Shown: positions 1 through 9,407, numbered from the stretch's first letter. The stretch: DNA of 64,000 nucleotides from Flectobacillus major DSM 103 (GCF_000427405.1 NZ_KE386491.1:3538790-3602789); one strand, 5' to 3'. The notes: generated from the sequence alone by a model not told the origin. Numbers and translations: made by a program.

Positions 1-19
1 TGATATTAGTTATAAAACG

Positions 20-58
20 AAAAAAGGCTATGACCTATATGATAGGATAGCCTTTTTT
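20..58 (-). terminator. Rho-independent terminator after prfB
   Basis: Inverted repeat: the arm at 20-31 (A-run then GGCTAT) pairs with 47-58 (ATAGCC then T-run). The inner bases CCTAT/ATAGG extend the stem past a small bulge. Read on the minus strand it lies just after the prfB stop and ends in a T-run. The symmetry would let it work in both directions. Confidence 0.75.
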
Positions 59-76
59 ATCAATGTGGTATTTTGT

Positions 77-1151
77 TTACTGTTCCATCAAATATGCTTT
101 GATAAAGTCGTTGATTTCACCATTCAACACGGCATCGGTATTGGAGGTTTGATGATTGGTACGATGGTCTTTTACACGACGGTCGTCCAATACATAACTT
201 CTGATTTGTGACCCCCATTCGATTTTCTTTTTGCCTGCTTCAACTTCGGCACGAGCAGCGTTACGTTTTTCGATTTCTATTTGATACAATTTTGATTTCA
301 ATAATCGTAGAGCCACCTCTTTGTTTTGCAACTGTGAGCGTTCTTGTTGGCAAGCAATAATAATACCCGAAGGCTTGTGGGTTAAACGAACGGCCGTTTC
401 TACCTTATTAACATTCTGGCCACCAGCCCCACCCGAGCGAAAAGTATCCCATTCAATATCGGCGGGGTTAACATCAATTTCGATGGTGTCGTCGGCCAAG
501 GGATACACATACACCGAAGCAAATGATGTATGACGACGGGCGTTGGAATCGAAAGGCGAAATACGTACCAAACGGTGAACTCCATTTTCTGATTTCAGAT
601 TACCGTAGGCAAATGCACCATCTATTTCGAGCGTAACAGACTTTATTCCAGCTACATCACCATCGTTATGGTCGACTTCACGAACCTTGAAGCCATTTTT
701 TTCGCCCCACATAATATACATACGCATCAGCATAGAAGCCCAATCCTGTGATTCTGTACCACCAGCCCCTGCGTTTATTTCGAGTACAGCCGACATATTG
801 TCGCCTTCGTCAGACATCATCTTACGAAACTCCAATTCAGCCAGTTGGTCTTCCAGTTTTTGTCCTTCGACATCCACTTCGGCTTCAGTAGCTTCGCCTA
901 TGTCATAAAACTCAAATATGGTTTCGAGGTCGCCCAAAAAACCATTAGCTTTATCAAAACCACCCGTCCAAAACTTCAGCTCACGCATTTGACGCATGGT
1001 TGATTCTGCTTTTTTAGGGTCATTCCAAAAATTAGGGTCGAGCGTAACCGTTTCTAATTCTGATATTTGGTACTTTTTGTTATCGTAGTCAAAGATACCT
1101 CCTCAAAGCCTCTACTCTGGCTTTCAGGTCATTGAACCTGTCTCTTGTCAT
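77..1151 (-). CDS. prfB: Peptide chain release factor 2, made by programmed +1 frameshift
   Basis: RF2 reads UGA and UAA stop codons and triggers peptidyl-tRNA hydrolysis on the ribosome. The long frame (77-1090) carries the SPF stop-recognition tripeptide in [11 protein letters not shown] and the catalytic GGQ loop in [11 protein letters not shown]. It lacks a proper N-terminus: the ATG at 997 lies inside the family alignment. A second frame starts with ATG at 1151 and runs 20 codons to an in-frame TGA at 1091-1089. A +1 shift on the CTT codon joins the two frames and gives about 357 residues, normal for RF2. The slippery site (AGGAGG, TAT, CTT, TGA, C) matches the classic prfB site. The gene should therefore be annotated as one joined CDS. 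Autoregulation is known for the family: low RF2 favours the shift. A terminator follows at 20-58. Confidence 0.95.
1088..1103 (-). promoter_or_regulatory. prfB programmed +1 frameshift site
   Basis: Minus-strand order is AGGAGG (1103-1098), TAT, CTT (1094-1092), TGA (1091-1089), then C. The internal Shine-Dalgarno-like AGGAGG lies three bases before the CTT slippery codon, and the stop is UGA followed by C, the weakest context for RF2. Shifting by +1 reads GAC TAC GAT and continues in the RF2 frame. Genes nearby show almost no SD sequences, so this strong internal one is probably kept for frameshifting. Confidence 0.93.
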
Positions 1152-1178
1152 GTTTTTGTGTTTTTTAAAGATAGACTA

Positions 1179-1186
1179 CAAAGATA
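1179..1186 (-). promoter_or_regulatory. Probable prfB promoter -7 box
   Basis: On the minus strand this reads TATCTTTG, an exact match to the Bacteroidota -7 consensus TAnnTTTG, about 28 nt upstream of the prfB ATG. I see no clear TTG at the -33 position. Confidence 0.45.
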
Positions 1187-1445
1187 GGATATTTTTTGGC
1201 ATGAAACGTACACTTCACTCAGGGCAATCGGTTAGCAATACCCCCAAGACACCCTCACACAATCATGTGACAAGCCCATTTGGGTATTTTCTAAAAAACC
1301 CCTATTATCTATATTTTTCTTCATTTGTCATCACATCATTGTGTTATATACACATCTATTTAGCTTTTTTTCTCGTTTATCATATACCAAAGTATACAAA
1401 ACTTGGCTTTATAATCCTTACTTTATTTCCTTAAAATCAATCAGT

Positions 1446-2438
1446 ATGAAAACTAACAAAATCCTTACTTATGCTTTCTTATTATTGGGAGCAAGCTTAT
1501 TTCAATGGTCATGCAGCAAAGAAAGTGATTCGCTAGAACCTGTTCCACAAGACCCCAACGCCCCCAAAGGTCAGGTACGAATAGGTATTACCGATGCTCC
1601 GATTGACAACGCCGAAATCAAAGGAGCTTTTGTCACAATTACAGAAGTACGACTTGATGGTAAAAAATTTGAAGCATTTCAAGGCCCCAAAACCATCAAT
1701 ATTGCCGAACTAAACAATGGAAACTTTTTGACATTAGGCGAAGGCCAATTACAAACAGGAACTTATAGCAAGCTTACCCTTATTTTTGATTACGAAAAAG
1801 ACCAAACGGGCAATGCCCCTGGCTCGTATTTATTGAAGGCCGATGGTACCAAAAGTAAACTCGTTATTTCGGGCAATAGCCGCAACTCGTTGGATGTAAA
1901 TACAAAATCATTTACTATTAACCAAGATGGCACAACCGATTTAATGATTGACTTTGACCTGAGAAAAGCCATCAAAACATTCAACGAAAATGCTAAAAAG
2001 AACTACTCTTTTGTTACTTACGGCGAGTTACAGTCTTCTATAAGAGTAGTAAACAAAAACACCACGGGTAGCATTACGGGGCAAGTGAGTGGCTACAATG
2101 CCAGTACCATGGGTAATGTGGTAGCGTATGTGTACAAAAAGGGAGAATTTAACCAAAGTACCGAAACCAAAGGTCAGGGCGATAGCTCGGTAGAATTCAA
2201 AAATGCAGTATCAAGTGCCAAAGTAGACGGTGGGGGTAATTTTAAGGTTTCGTTTTTGGAAGAAGGCGACTACGAAGTTCATTTTGCCTCTTACAAAAAT
2301 ACTGGCGATGCCAATTCTTCTGTAGTACTAAATTCATTCTTGAGCCTTTCAAGCAACCTAGATTTATCAAAAATATCGGTAAAAACCAATGCCGAAATCC
2401 GTCTATCTCTTTCTGTAAAAGGGCTTTTAGGTTTGTAG
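1446..2438 (+). CDS. DUF4382 domain lipoprotein
   Basis: Secreted lipoprotein of about 330 residues. The start at 1446 is preferred over in-frame upstream codons because it begins a clean lipoprotein signal, MKTNKILTYAFLLLGASL, ending in a lipobox at WSC (Cys about residue 21). Residues about 42-190 match the DUF4382 pattern: GQVRIGITDAPID, an EVRLDG motif and a TLIFDYEKD strand. The remainder (GSITGQVSGYN onward) looks like a carboxypeptidase-regulatory-like beta sandwich. DUF4382 proteins are common in Bacteroidota and their function is unknown; a cell-surface or periplasmic binding role is only inference. It stands alone between divergent prfB and convergent ileS, and a strong bidirectional hairpin follows at 2485-2519. 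Confidence 0.85.
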   Translation: MKTNKILTYAFLLLGASLFQWSCSKESDSLEPVPQDPNAPKGQVRIGITDAPIDNAEIKGAFVTITEVRLDGKKFEAFQGPKTINIAELNNGNFLTLGEGQLQTGTYSKLTLIFDYEKDQTGNAPGSYLLKADGTKSKLVISGNSRNSLDVNTKSFTINQDGTTDLMIDFDLRKAIKTFNENAKKNYSFVTYGELQSSIRVVNKNTTGSITGQVSGYNASTMGNVVAYVYKKGEFNQSTETKGQGDSSVEFKNAVSSAKVDGGGNFKVSFLEEGDYEVHFASYKNTGDANSSVVLNSFLSLSSNLDLSKISVKTNAEIRLSLSVKGLLGL

Positions 2439-2484
2439 TACTATTCATTTCGTATTCTACCTATTCCATACCCTAGCTAAAAAT

Positions 2485-2519
2485 AACATGAGGCCACCTT
2501 TATGGGGTGGCCTCATGTT
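2485..2519. terminator. Bidirectional terminator between convergent genes
   Basis: A perfect 14-bp stem (2485-2498 with 2506-2519; core ATGAGGCCACC) with a 7-nt loop. It separates the convergent DUF4382 gene and ileS. The minus-strand side is followed by ATTTTTA, so it best fits termination of ileS. Confidence 0.8.
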
Positions 2520-2576
2520 GTGTTTATAGAAAGGGACACTTTGAGCGTATAACTGCTATAAAATACCCAATCAGTA

Positions 2577-5500
2577 TTAGGCTACAACAATATTCCAGTT
2601 GAGCGTAACTTCTTCCATCTCTACTTCTACCGAAGTGACTAGGGCATCTACGACTTCCAAAGAAATAGCTTGTACTTCTTGGGCGATATAGTCTTGATAA
2701 GCCAATACACCTGCCGATACTTCAGTATTGGTATTCAACAACTCGATTTTGATTTTGTCTGTTACTTCAAAACCCGAGTCTTTACGGAAGTTTTGCACAC
2801 GATTGACAAACTCACGAGCAATACCTTCTTGACGCAAAGCTTCTGTAATAGTAATATCCAATGCCACCGTCAATTCATTGTCTTTGGCCGAAAGATACCC
2901 TGGTAGGTCTTCGGTCAAGATTTCAACCAATTCTGGGGTAATTATAATATCGGTATTGGCTGGGTTGTATTGATTTTCTTTTTCCAAAATAGCAATATCG
3001 TCGTTGGTCATTGCCGTAATCAAAGCCGCCACTTCTTTCATTCTTGGGCCAAATTTTGGGCCTAATGCTTTGAAATTTGGTTTTACCTTTTTCGACAATA
3101 CCCCCGAAGCATCGTCCAAGTATTCTACCGATTTGATATTTACTTCCGACTTAATCAAATCATCGACACTACGAATTTGTTCACGTGTTGTTTCACTCAA
3201 TACAGGAATCAATACTTTCAACAAAGGTTGGCGTACTTTGATTTTGTTGGTTTTACGCAATGAGTGAATCAATGAACATATACGCTGAGCCAAATCCATC
3301 GACGTTTCCAAATTGGCATCAATCCATTCGGTTTGTACCTTTGGAAAATCCGTTAAGTGTACCGACAACGGAGCATCTGTTTGATTAATCGTCACATTTT
3401 TGTACAACCAATCGCTATAGAAAGGAGCAATAGGCGACATCAATTGAGCTACTGTTTTCAAACAATAAGCCAAGGTTTCGTAAGCCGATTTTTTATCGTC
3501 GGTCATTTCACCTTTCCAGAAGCGTCGTCTGCCCAAACGTACATACCAGTTAGACAGGTGGTCGCCTACAAATTCTTGGACGGCACGCCCAGCTTTGGTT
3601 GGTTCGTAAGCATTAAAGGCTTCGTCAACCTCGCCAATGAGGGTTTGTAATTTTGATAAAATCCATCGGTCAAGTTCAGTGGCTATCGCTTTGTCTAATA
3701 CACCTGTTGGCTCGTATCCATCCAGATTGGCGTATAAGGCAAAGAAATTATAGGTGTTGGTCAACGTACCAAAAAACTTATTACGCACCTCTGTAACACC
3801 CGACAAATCAAACTTGAGGTTATCCCAAGGTTGGGCGTTGGTAATCATATACCAGCGGGTAGGGTCGGCACCGTATTTTTTTAGTGTTTCAAATGGGTCT
3901 ACAGCATTGCCCAAGCGTTTGGACATTTTGTTACCATTTTTGTCTAATACCAAACCTGTCGACACTACATTTTTGAAAGCTACCGAATCAGAAATCATAG
4001 CCGAAATAGCATGTAAGGTAAAGAACCAACCACGAGTTTGGTCAACCCCTTCTGAAATAAAATCGGCAGGATAAGCCTTCTCAAAAATATCGTGGTTTTC
4101 AAATGGGTAATGCCACTGAGCATAAGGCATTGCACCCGAATCAAACCACACGTCTATTAAATCGGTTTCACGAGTCATTACTTTACCCGAAGCCGACACC
4201 AAATATACTTCGTCAACAAACGGACGGTGTAAATCAAGCTTATCATCGTCGATAGCATTTAAGAATGCCGTATTTTTAGCACGTTGTTCGTCCGACAAGA
4301 CATCGTCTTTCAAAGCATGCTTTACAGCATTTACTAGCTCTTCGATAGAACCTACGCATACCTCTTCGGTATCTTCCGAACGCCAAATAGGTAGTGGTGT
4401 ACCCCAATAACGAGAACGAGACAAGTTCCAATCAACCAAGTTTTCCAACCAGTTACCAAAACGGCCAGTTCCTGTCGATTCGGGCTTCCAGTTGATAGTA
4501 TTGTTCAGAGCTATCAACTTATCTTTTACGGCCGTTGTACGAATAAACCAAGAGTCGAGTGGGTAATATAACACTGGTTTATCGGTACGCCAACAGTGTG
4601 GATAAGGGTGGTCAAATTTCTGAACATTAAAAGCTTTATTTTCAGTTTTCAACTGAATAGCAATACGTTCATCGACCGATAGGTATTTGTCACGACCTTG
4701 TTTAATGCGTTGTTCTTCTTTTTCTTCATCAGAAAGGTACGCTTCTTTTACAGGCTCGTTGGCGTAGTCGGTGATTTCAGCAACAAAACGACCTTGGCGA
4801 TTAACGATAGGCACTTCTTTGCCATTTTCGTCTCTTACCATAATCGAAGGAATACCATTTTGTTGAGCCACTCTAAAGTCGTCTGCACCAAAAGTAGGCG
4901 ATGTATGTACCACCCCTGTACCATCTTCGGTAGTAACAAAATCACCAATAATTACACGAAATGCAGGAGCATCAGGCTGAATATACGGGAAAAGTTGTTC
5001 GTATTCGATACCCTCTAGGTGTGCACCTTTCATCTCCATAACAACTGTCCAAGGAATGATTTTATCACCATCTTTGTAAGTAGTAAAATCGGCATCTTTT
5101 CCTTTTTCGTTGAAATACTTTCCTACCAAATCACGAGCCAAAACTACATTTACAGGCAAATAGGTATATGGATTAAATGTTTTTACCAACACATAATCAA
5201 TATTTTTACCTACTGTCAAAGCCGAGTTGGCTGGCAAAGTCCAAGGCGTGGTAGTCCAAGCCAAGATATAAATGTTATCGCTATTGGCGGCATCGAACAA
5301 ATAGCCCGATTTGCCAGTAAGTTTTACTTTAAACTGAGCCGTTAAAGAAGTATCTTTTACTTCACGATAACAGCCAGGCTGATTAAGCTCGTGCGAAGAC
5401 AACCCTGTTCCTGCTGCTGGCGAATACGGCTGAATGGTGTATCCTTTATAAAGCAAACCTTTATCGTATAGCTTTTTCAAGAGATTCCATACCGACTCGA

Positions 5501-5966
5501 TATAGTTGTTCTCGTAAGTAATATAGGGGTCGTCGAGGTCTACCCAATAGCCCATTTTTTCGGTTAGGGTATTCCATTGGTCGGTAAATTTCATTACCGT
5601 TTCACGACACTTTTGGTTATACTCTTCTACCGATATTTTTTTACCAATATCATCTTTGGTAATACCTAATTCTTTTTCTACTTGAAGCTCGACAGGCAAA
5701 CCGTGTGTATCCCAGCCGCCTTTACGTTTTACCTGCTTTCCTTTGAGGGTTTGGTAACGGCAGAAAATATCTTTGATAGCACGTGCCATCACATGGTGAA
5801 TACCGGGTGCTCCGTTGGCCGAAGGCGGACCTTCATAAAAAGTAAATGTAGGCTGACCTTCACGGATTTCGACTGATTTTTCGAAAACTTGATTCTCTTG
5901 CCAAAATTTCAGGATTTCATCTGCAACCTGAGCGTAATCGAGGTTTTTATATTCTTTGAAGTTCAT
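2577..5966 (-). CDS. ileS: Isoleucyl-tRNA synthetase, type 2 with GXHH signature
   Basis: Charges tRNA-Ile with isoleucine in the cytoplasm. About 1129 residues, the size of the eukaryote-like (type 2) IleRS found in many Bacteroidota and longer than the roughly 940-residue type 1 enzyme. Start chosen at 5966 (MNFKEYKNLDYAQVADEILK), the usual N-terminus; an in-frame upstream start at 6032 adds 22 residues that do not look conserved. The class I ATP site reads PGIHHVMARA, so the HIGH position is G-I-H-H (residues about 55-58), not H-x-G-H. The second signature is canonical (NKMSKRLGN). The editing (CP1) region lies between, and a tRNA-binding C-terminal region follows. The altered HIGH motif is a known variant of IleRS2 linked to very strong mupirocin resistance. 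Likely the only IleRS in this region; whether a type 1 copy exists elsewhere cannot be seen. Confidence 0.96.
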   Translation of the reverse strand: MNFKEYKNLDYAQVADEILKFWQENQVFEKSVEIREGQPTFTFYEGPPSANGAPGIHHVMARAIKDIFCRYQTLKGKQVKRKGGWDTHGLPVELQVEKELGITKDDIGKKISVEEYNQKCRETVMKFTDQWNTLTEKMGYWVDLDDPYITYENNYIESVWNLLKKLYDKGLLYKGYTIQPYSPAAGTGLSSHELNQPGCYREVKDTSLTAQFKVKLTGKSGYLFDAANSDNIYILAWTTTPWTLPANSALTVGKNIDYVLVKTFNPYTYLPVNVVLARDLVGKYFNEKGKDADFTTYKDGDKIIPWTVVMEMKGAHLEGIEYEQLFPYIQPDAPAFRVIIGDFVTTEDGTGVVHTSPTFGADDFRVAQQNGIPSIMVRDENGKEVPIVNRQGRFVAEITDYANEPVKEAYLSDEEKEEQRIKQGRDKYLSVDERIAIQLKTENKAFNVQKFDHPYPHCWRTDKPVLYYPLDSWFIRTTAVKDKLIALNNTINWKPESTGTGRFGNWLENLVDWNLSRSRYWGTPLPIWRSEDTEEVCVGSIEELVNAVKHALKDDVLSDEQRAKNTAFLNAIDDDKLDLHRPFVDEVYLVSASGKVMTRETDLIDVWFDSGAMPYAQWHYPFENHDIFEKAYPADFISEGVDQTRGWFFTLHAISAMISDSVAFKNVVSTGLVLDKNGNKMSKRLGNAVDPFETLKKYGADPTRWYMITNAQPWDNLKFDLSGVTEVRNKFFGTLTNTYNFFALYANLDGYEPTGVLDKAIATELDRWILSKLQTLIGEVDEAFNAYEPTKAGRAVQEFVGDHLSNWYVRLGRRRFWKGEMTDDKKSAYETLAYCLKTVAQLMSPIAPFYSDWLYKNVTINQTDAPLSVHLTDFPKVQTEWIDANLETSMDLAQRICSLIHSLRKTNKIKVRQPLLKVLIPVLSETTREQIRSVDDLIKSEVNIKSVEYLDDASGVLSKKVKPNFKALGPKFGPRMKEVAALITAMTNDDIAILEKENQYNPANTDIIITPELVEILTEDLPGYLSAKDNELTVALDITITEALRQEGIAREFVNRVQNFRKDSGFEVTDKIKIELLNTNTEVSAGVLAYQDYIAQEVQAISLEVVDALVTSVEVEMEEVTLNWNIVVA

Positions 5967-6077
5967 TATAAACAGTTTTCTAAAATACGTGTTCTTTACT
6001 ATAACTGAGCTAGTACGTTGGGTATTGCTCAAAATTCTTGTATAACTGATACCTAACGACTTGCCTCAAAATTCCTG

Positions 6078-6085
6078 CAAAAGTA
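6078..6085 (-). promoter_or_regulatory. Probable ileS promoter -7 box
   Basis: The minus strand reads TACTTTTG, matching TAnnTTTG, about 110 nt upstream of the ileS ATG. The leader is long, but I see no T-box or other known riboswitch in it. Confidence 0.4.
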
Positions 6086-6181
6086 CAAAATCCTTTTTAA
6101 ATAAATGATGCTTAGTGCGGAAAAGGCAGTGGCTATTCGGCTTTGGGCTTTGGACAAAGGGTATTATAAGATAAAAATAAA

Positions 6182-6211
6182 AAAGTTGTACCTGAAAACA
6201 GATACAACTTT
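6182..6211. terminator. Hairpin in the ileS-DUF2256 gap
   Basis: The arms AAAGTTGTA (6182-6190) and TACAACTTT (6203-6211) form a 9-bp stem. The A-run before the left arm gives a T-run on the minus strand. No convincing gene on either side needs it. The 700-bp gap 5967-6666 holds only this hairpin, the ileS promoter box and short unsupported reading frames. Confidence 0.4.
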
Positions 6212-6666
6212 CGATACAACCTTAAAAGATTATTGCCCTTCTAACTCTCCTACTTATGAAATTTTTTGTTTTACTTTATTAGTGAATTAAAGTGAAAAAG
6301 TGGTTAGGATAACTCTAAAACCCTATAAACTAAACCTTATGAATACGCTTTACTCTTGTTTACAGTCGCAAGAAGCTGCACCAACTTGAGACTATGTTTT
6401 ATTTTTTTTATGCAATCTGACAACTCGAAGAAATTTTAGCGGTTAGGTATTGTTTTCTCTTTAACTTTATTGCCTTATTGTTGATACAAATTTATAGCAG
6501 AAACTGGCCTTCTGAATTTGTATTCGATAAACTGTAGTAAATAGAACATTTTTGGTAAAAAACGGAAGGAAATCGGTAATAAGAGTTGGGAGGAAAAGAA
6601 ACAAAAGTCACTCCATATAATTTGATAGCACAGAAAACATTTGTTATAGATACCCATATAGAACCA

Positions 6667-6819
6667 ATGAAAATGCGTAAAAAGGCCGACTTGCCAGCCA
6701 AAATTTGTCAAACTTGTGGAAAGCCGTTTGTATGGCGCAAAAAGTGGGAAAAAGTATGGGATGAGGTAAAGTATTGCTCAGATAGATGTAGAAATACTAA
6801 AAAATCAGCAGGAAGCTAG
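6667..6819 (+). CDS. DUF2256 small zinc-ribbon-like protein
   Basis: A 50-residue protein starting MKMRKKADLPAKICQTCGKP. It has two cysteine pairs (C-x2-C near residue 14 and C-x3-C near residue 37, in KYCSDRCR) around a WRKKWEKVWDEV segment. This is the full DUF2256 pattern. The cysteines suggest a small metal-binding knuckle. DUF2256 genes often sit near photolyase/cryptochrome genes in other genomes, but none is present here. The ATG at 6667 is preferred because an earlier start would add 27 residues with no family match. Function unknown. Confidence 0.8.
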   Translation: MKMRKKADLPAKICQTCGKPFVWRKKWEKVWDEVKYCSDRCRNTKKSAGS

Positions 6820-6915
6820 CTTGGAAGCTGATAATTAATGCTAGATAACCATCCTGCTAAAATTGGGGATTCTATTTATCGTAGTAAACCACTTGGCAAC
6901 ATATCAATATGTCTA

Positions 6916-7494
6916 ATGCAAAAAACAGAATTAAGAAAACTATACAAAGAAAAACGTAAGGAGCTATCTCAATCCGATTTTGAGGAGCGTTGTCGGGCTA
7001 TTGTTGAGGGAATATTGACCCATTTTGATTTTTCATCGGTAGAATATCTTCATCTATTTTTACCTATCCATCGGCAACGAGAAATAGATACCTATAAGCT
7101 CATAGATCAACTCAAAAACCGTTACCCCTTGCTTAAAATAGTTGTACCGAAGGTAATACCCAACTCGTTCGAGATGACACACTACCTATACACCCCCACT
7201 ACCCTCGAACTCAATTCGTGGGGTATTCCAGAGCCACTGCCCATCAGACAAAACCAAATCGCTGAATCACAGATACAAGTGGTAATTGTGCCTTTACTGA
7301 TTTTTGATACACAAGGCAATCGGGTTGGTTATGGCAAAGGGTTTTATGACAGATTTTTGCAAAAGTGTACCAACAACCCACTAAAAATAGGCGTTTGTAT
7401 AGAAAATGCCGTTGAAAAAATAGATAATATCGACCCTTTCGACATACGACTGGATTTTTGTGTAAGCCCCAACACCTTGTATGATTTTAGGTAA
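6916..7494 (+). CDS. 5-formyltetrahydrofolate cyclo-ligase
   Basis: Converts 5-formyl-THF to 5,10-methenyl-THF using ATP, recycling an inhibitory folate. About 192 residues, normal for the family. The N-terminal helix MQKTELRKLYKEKRKELS and the C-terminal signature GNRVGYGKGFYDRFL (ATP/folate site) are diagnostic. The start at 6916 fits homologue length; an earlier ATG at 6838 would add 26 residues with no family match. It lies about 100 nt after the DUF2256 gene and may share its transcript. Confidence 0.92.
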   Translation: MQKTELRKLYKEKRKELSQSDFEERCRAIVEGILTHFDFSSVEYLHLFLPIHRQREIDTYKLIDQLKNRYPLLKIVVPKVIPNSFEMTHYLYTPTTLELNSWGIPEPLPIRQNQIAESQIQVVIVPLLIFDTQGNRVGYGKGFYDRFLQKCTNNPLKIGVCIENAVEKIDNIDPFDIRLDFCVSPNTLYDFR

Positions 7495-7605
7495 GTAATT
7501 GACAAATAGTGTATTATTGACAGGTTTTAAGCCCCGTTTTAGGTAAATATTACCAATATATTATTCAAACTAAAAAAAATCCTTTTCTCTTCCAAGATTA
7601 TAGAG

Positions 7606-7613
7606 TAATTTTG
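7606..7613 (+). promoter_or_regulatory. Possible promoter -7 box (TAATTTTG)
   Basis: TAATTTTG fits TAnnTTTG upstream of the small secreted-protein gene at 7718. The -33 region is unclear. Confidence 0.35.
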
Positions 7614-7717
7614 CGGACTTTTTAACAGGTCGCAAAGTAGTGAAAATCAGAAAATTACTGCGATTTTGGAAAGAAGGCTTTTGGAAAGGGTATTTTATAC
7701 TAAAACACCGCAGACGA

Positions 7718-8245
7718 ATGCACTTATCTCGATATTGGAAAATAGGTTTGGTGGTATTGTGTATGCTTTTAGGAGCAGGTAGTACTTGGGCTCAATCAGG
7801 ACAAGGGCAACAAAAAGAGTTGAAGTTCATAACGGCAGAAAAACGATTTCTAGGTGTTCGCTTTATTTATGACCGACAAATTATCAACAACCCTTTGGCT
7901 TTGCAAATACCAATGCTACAACTACGTGACCCCGAGGTAAGCAGAGAGTTTTTGATGTACAAAAGCCAGCGGCAGGCCGTTCAGTGGTTGAGCCTTATTT
8001 CGGCAGGTGTTTCGCTTTATACCATTTTTAATCGAGACAAAGTTTCCGATGGTTTTTATTGGGGTACAGTTGGTGGCACACTTCTTGTGAATAGCTATCT
8101 CAATATTAAATCGAATATCCATTTAGGTAGGGCTGTAAACCGCTTCAATCAGCAGGTTTTACTTCAAAATCAAATAGGATTAAGTATGGAAACCTTGCCA
8201 ACACAGCAAACTGTAGCTGGACTCAGTTGGCGACATAGCTTTTAA
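7718..8245 (+). CDS. Secreted protein of unknown function
   Basis: I do not recognise a family. The ATG at 7718 opens a textbook signal peptide (MHLSRYWKIGLVVLCMLLGA, cleavage after TWA-Q), which is why I prefer it to the in-frame GTG at 7640 that adds 26 basic residues. The mature part is about 150 residues with a possible hydrophobic helix in the middle (WLSLISAGVSLYTIF) and a second around YWGTVGGTLLVNSYL. The end resembles small Bacteroidota periplasmic or outer-membrane-associated proteins. It is 46 nt upstream of asd, so the two may be cotranscribed. No function is assigned. Confidence 0.65.
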   Translation: MHLSRYWKIGLVVLCMLLGAGSTWAQSGQGQQKELKFITAEKRFLGVRFIYDRQIINNPLALQIPMLQLRDPEVSREFLMYKSQRQAVQWLSLISAGVSLYTIFNRDKVSDGFYWGTVGGTLLVNSYLNIKSNIHLGRAVNRFNQQVLLQNQIGLSMETLPTQQTVAGLSWRHSF

Positions 8246-8291
8246 ATACAAGTAAATTTTTAATATAACCAAAAACAAAGTACGTAAAACA

Positions 8292-9284
8292 ATGAAAGTA
8301 GCAGTAGTCGGAGCCACGGGTTTGGTCGGTGGCGAAATTATGAAAGTTTTAGCGGAACGCAACTTCCCTGTAACAGAACTTATTCCAGTAGCCTCAGAAC
8401 GTTCTGTAGGTAAACAGATTGAGTTTAAGGGTAAGCAGTACACCGTAGTAGGCTTCGAAGATGCTATCAAGTTAAAACCTGATGTAGCTATTTTCTCGGC
8501 AGGTGGTGGCACTTCTACCAAAATCGCCCCATTGTTTGCTGAAGCAGGCATTACGGTGGTTGATAACTCGTCGGCTTGGCGTATGGACCCTACCAAAAAA
8601 TTGGTAGTACCCGAAATCAACGCCCAAACATTGACAAAAGAAGATAAAATCATTGCAAATCCTAACTGCTCGACTATCCAGATGGTCGTGGTGTTGAATC
8701 CTTTGCATTTGAAATATAAAATCAAAAGAGTAGTTGTATCGACTTACCAGTCGGTAACAGGAACAGGTAAAGCTGCTGTAGACCAACTATTTGCTGAGCG
8801 TGAAGGCCGTACAGATGTACCTGCGGTATATCCTCACAAAATCGACTTAAACGTTTTGCCGCATATTGATGTATTCTTAGACAACGGTTATACCAAAGAA
8901 GAAATGAAAATGGTAAACGAAACTAAGAAAATCATGATGGACGATTCTATTGCGGTAACTGCCACAACAGTACGTATTCCGACAGTAGGCGGCCACTCAG
9001 AAGCGGTAAATATCGAGTTTGAAAACGAATTTGATTTACAAGAAGTATACGACATTTTGTCGAAAGCAGAAGGTGTTGTAATCCAGGATGACCCTAAAAA
9101 TGTGTTGTATCCAATGCCATTGACGGCACACGGAAAAGACGAGGTTTTTGTAGGCCGTATCCGTCGCGATGAATCACAACCTAAAACATTGAATTTGTGG
9201 ATTGTAGCCGACAACCTTCGTAAGGGTGCTGCTACTAACGCTGTTCAAATTGCGGAATACTTAAGTAAAAATAGTCTTTTATAA
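8292..9284 (+). CDS. asd: Aspartate-semialdehyde dehydrogenase
   Basis: Reduces aspartyl phosphate to aspartate semialdehyde with NADPH, the branch point to lysine/diaminopimelate, threonine and methionine. 330 residues, typical length. The N-terminal Rossmann motif is GATGLVGGE, and the catalytic cysteine sits in ANPNCSTIQMVV (Cys about residue 129). The substrate-binding segment VRIPTVGGHSEAVN is also present. It follows a short secreted-protein gene and is closed by the bidirectional hairpin at 9380-9407. Confidence 0.96.
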   Translation: MKVAVVGATGLVGGEIMKVLAERNFPVTELIPVASERSVGKQIEFKGKQYTVVGFEDAIKLKPDVAIFSAGGGTSTKIAPLFAEAGITVVDNSSAWRMDPTKKLVVPEINAQTLTKEDKIIANPNCSTIQMVVVLNPLHLKYKIKRVVVSTYQSVTGTGKAAVDQLFAEREGRTDVPAVYPHKIDLNVLPHIDVFLDNGYTKEEMKMVNETKKIMMDDSIAVTATTVRIPTVGGHSEAVNIEFENEFDLQEVYDILSKAEGVVIQDDPKNVLYPMPLTAHGKDEVFVGRIRRDESQPKTLNLWIVADNLRKGAATNAVQIAEYLSKNSLL

Positions 9285-9379
9285 TTTTAGGTTTGAGCAT
9301 CAAGAGTCAAAAAAGGAAGAGGAGCATTTGATATTGGAGTGGTGTCCAGCAAATCTTTTGGCTCATCTTCATTGAATTG

Positions 9380-9407
9380 AAAAACCGAGGTATTTATCTC
9401 GGTTTTT
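9380..9407. terminator. Bidirectional terminator (asd / outer-membrane protein)
   Basis: The arms AAAAACCGAG (9380-9389) and CTCGGTTTTT (9398-9407) form a 10-bp stem with an 8-nt loop, followed by a T-run. It lies between convergent asd and the gene at 9418. Confidence 0.8.

Noticed and set aside
5967-6077. Possible T-box leader before ileS
   Set aside because: No specifier loop or antiterminator sequence visible, and T-boxes are not typical of this phylum.
6105-6290. 61-residue forward frame in the ileS upstream gap
   Set aside because: It overlaps the hairpin at 6182-6211 and shows no family pattern.
6475-6711. Minus-strand frames overlapping the DUF2256 gene
   Set aside because: They are antisense to a recognised small protein, and their own translations look random.
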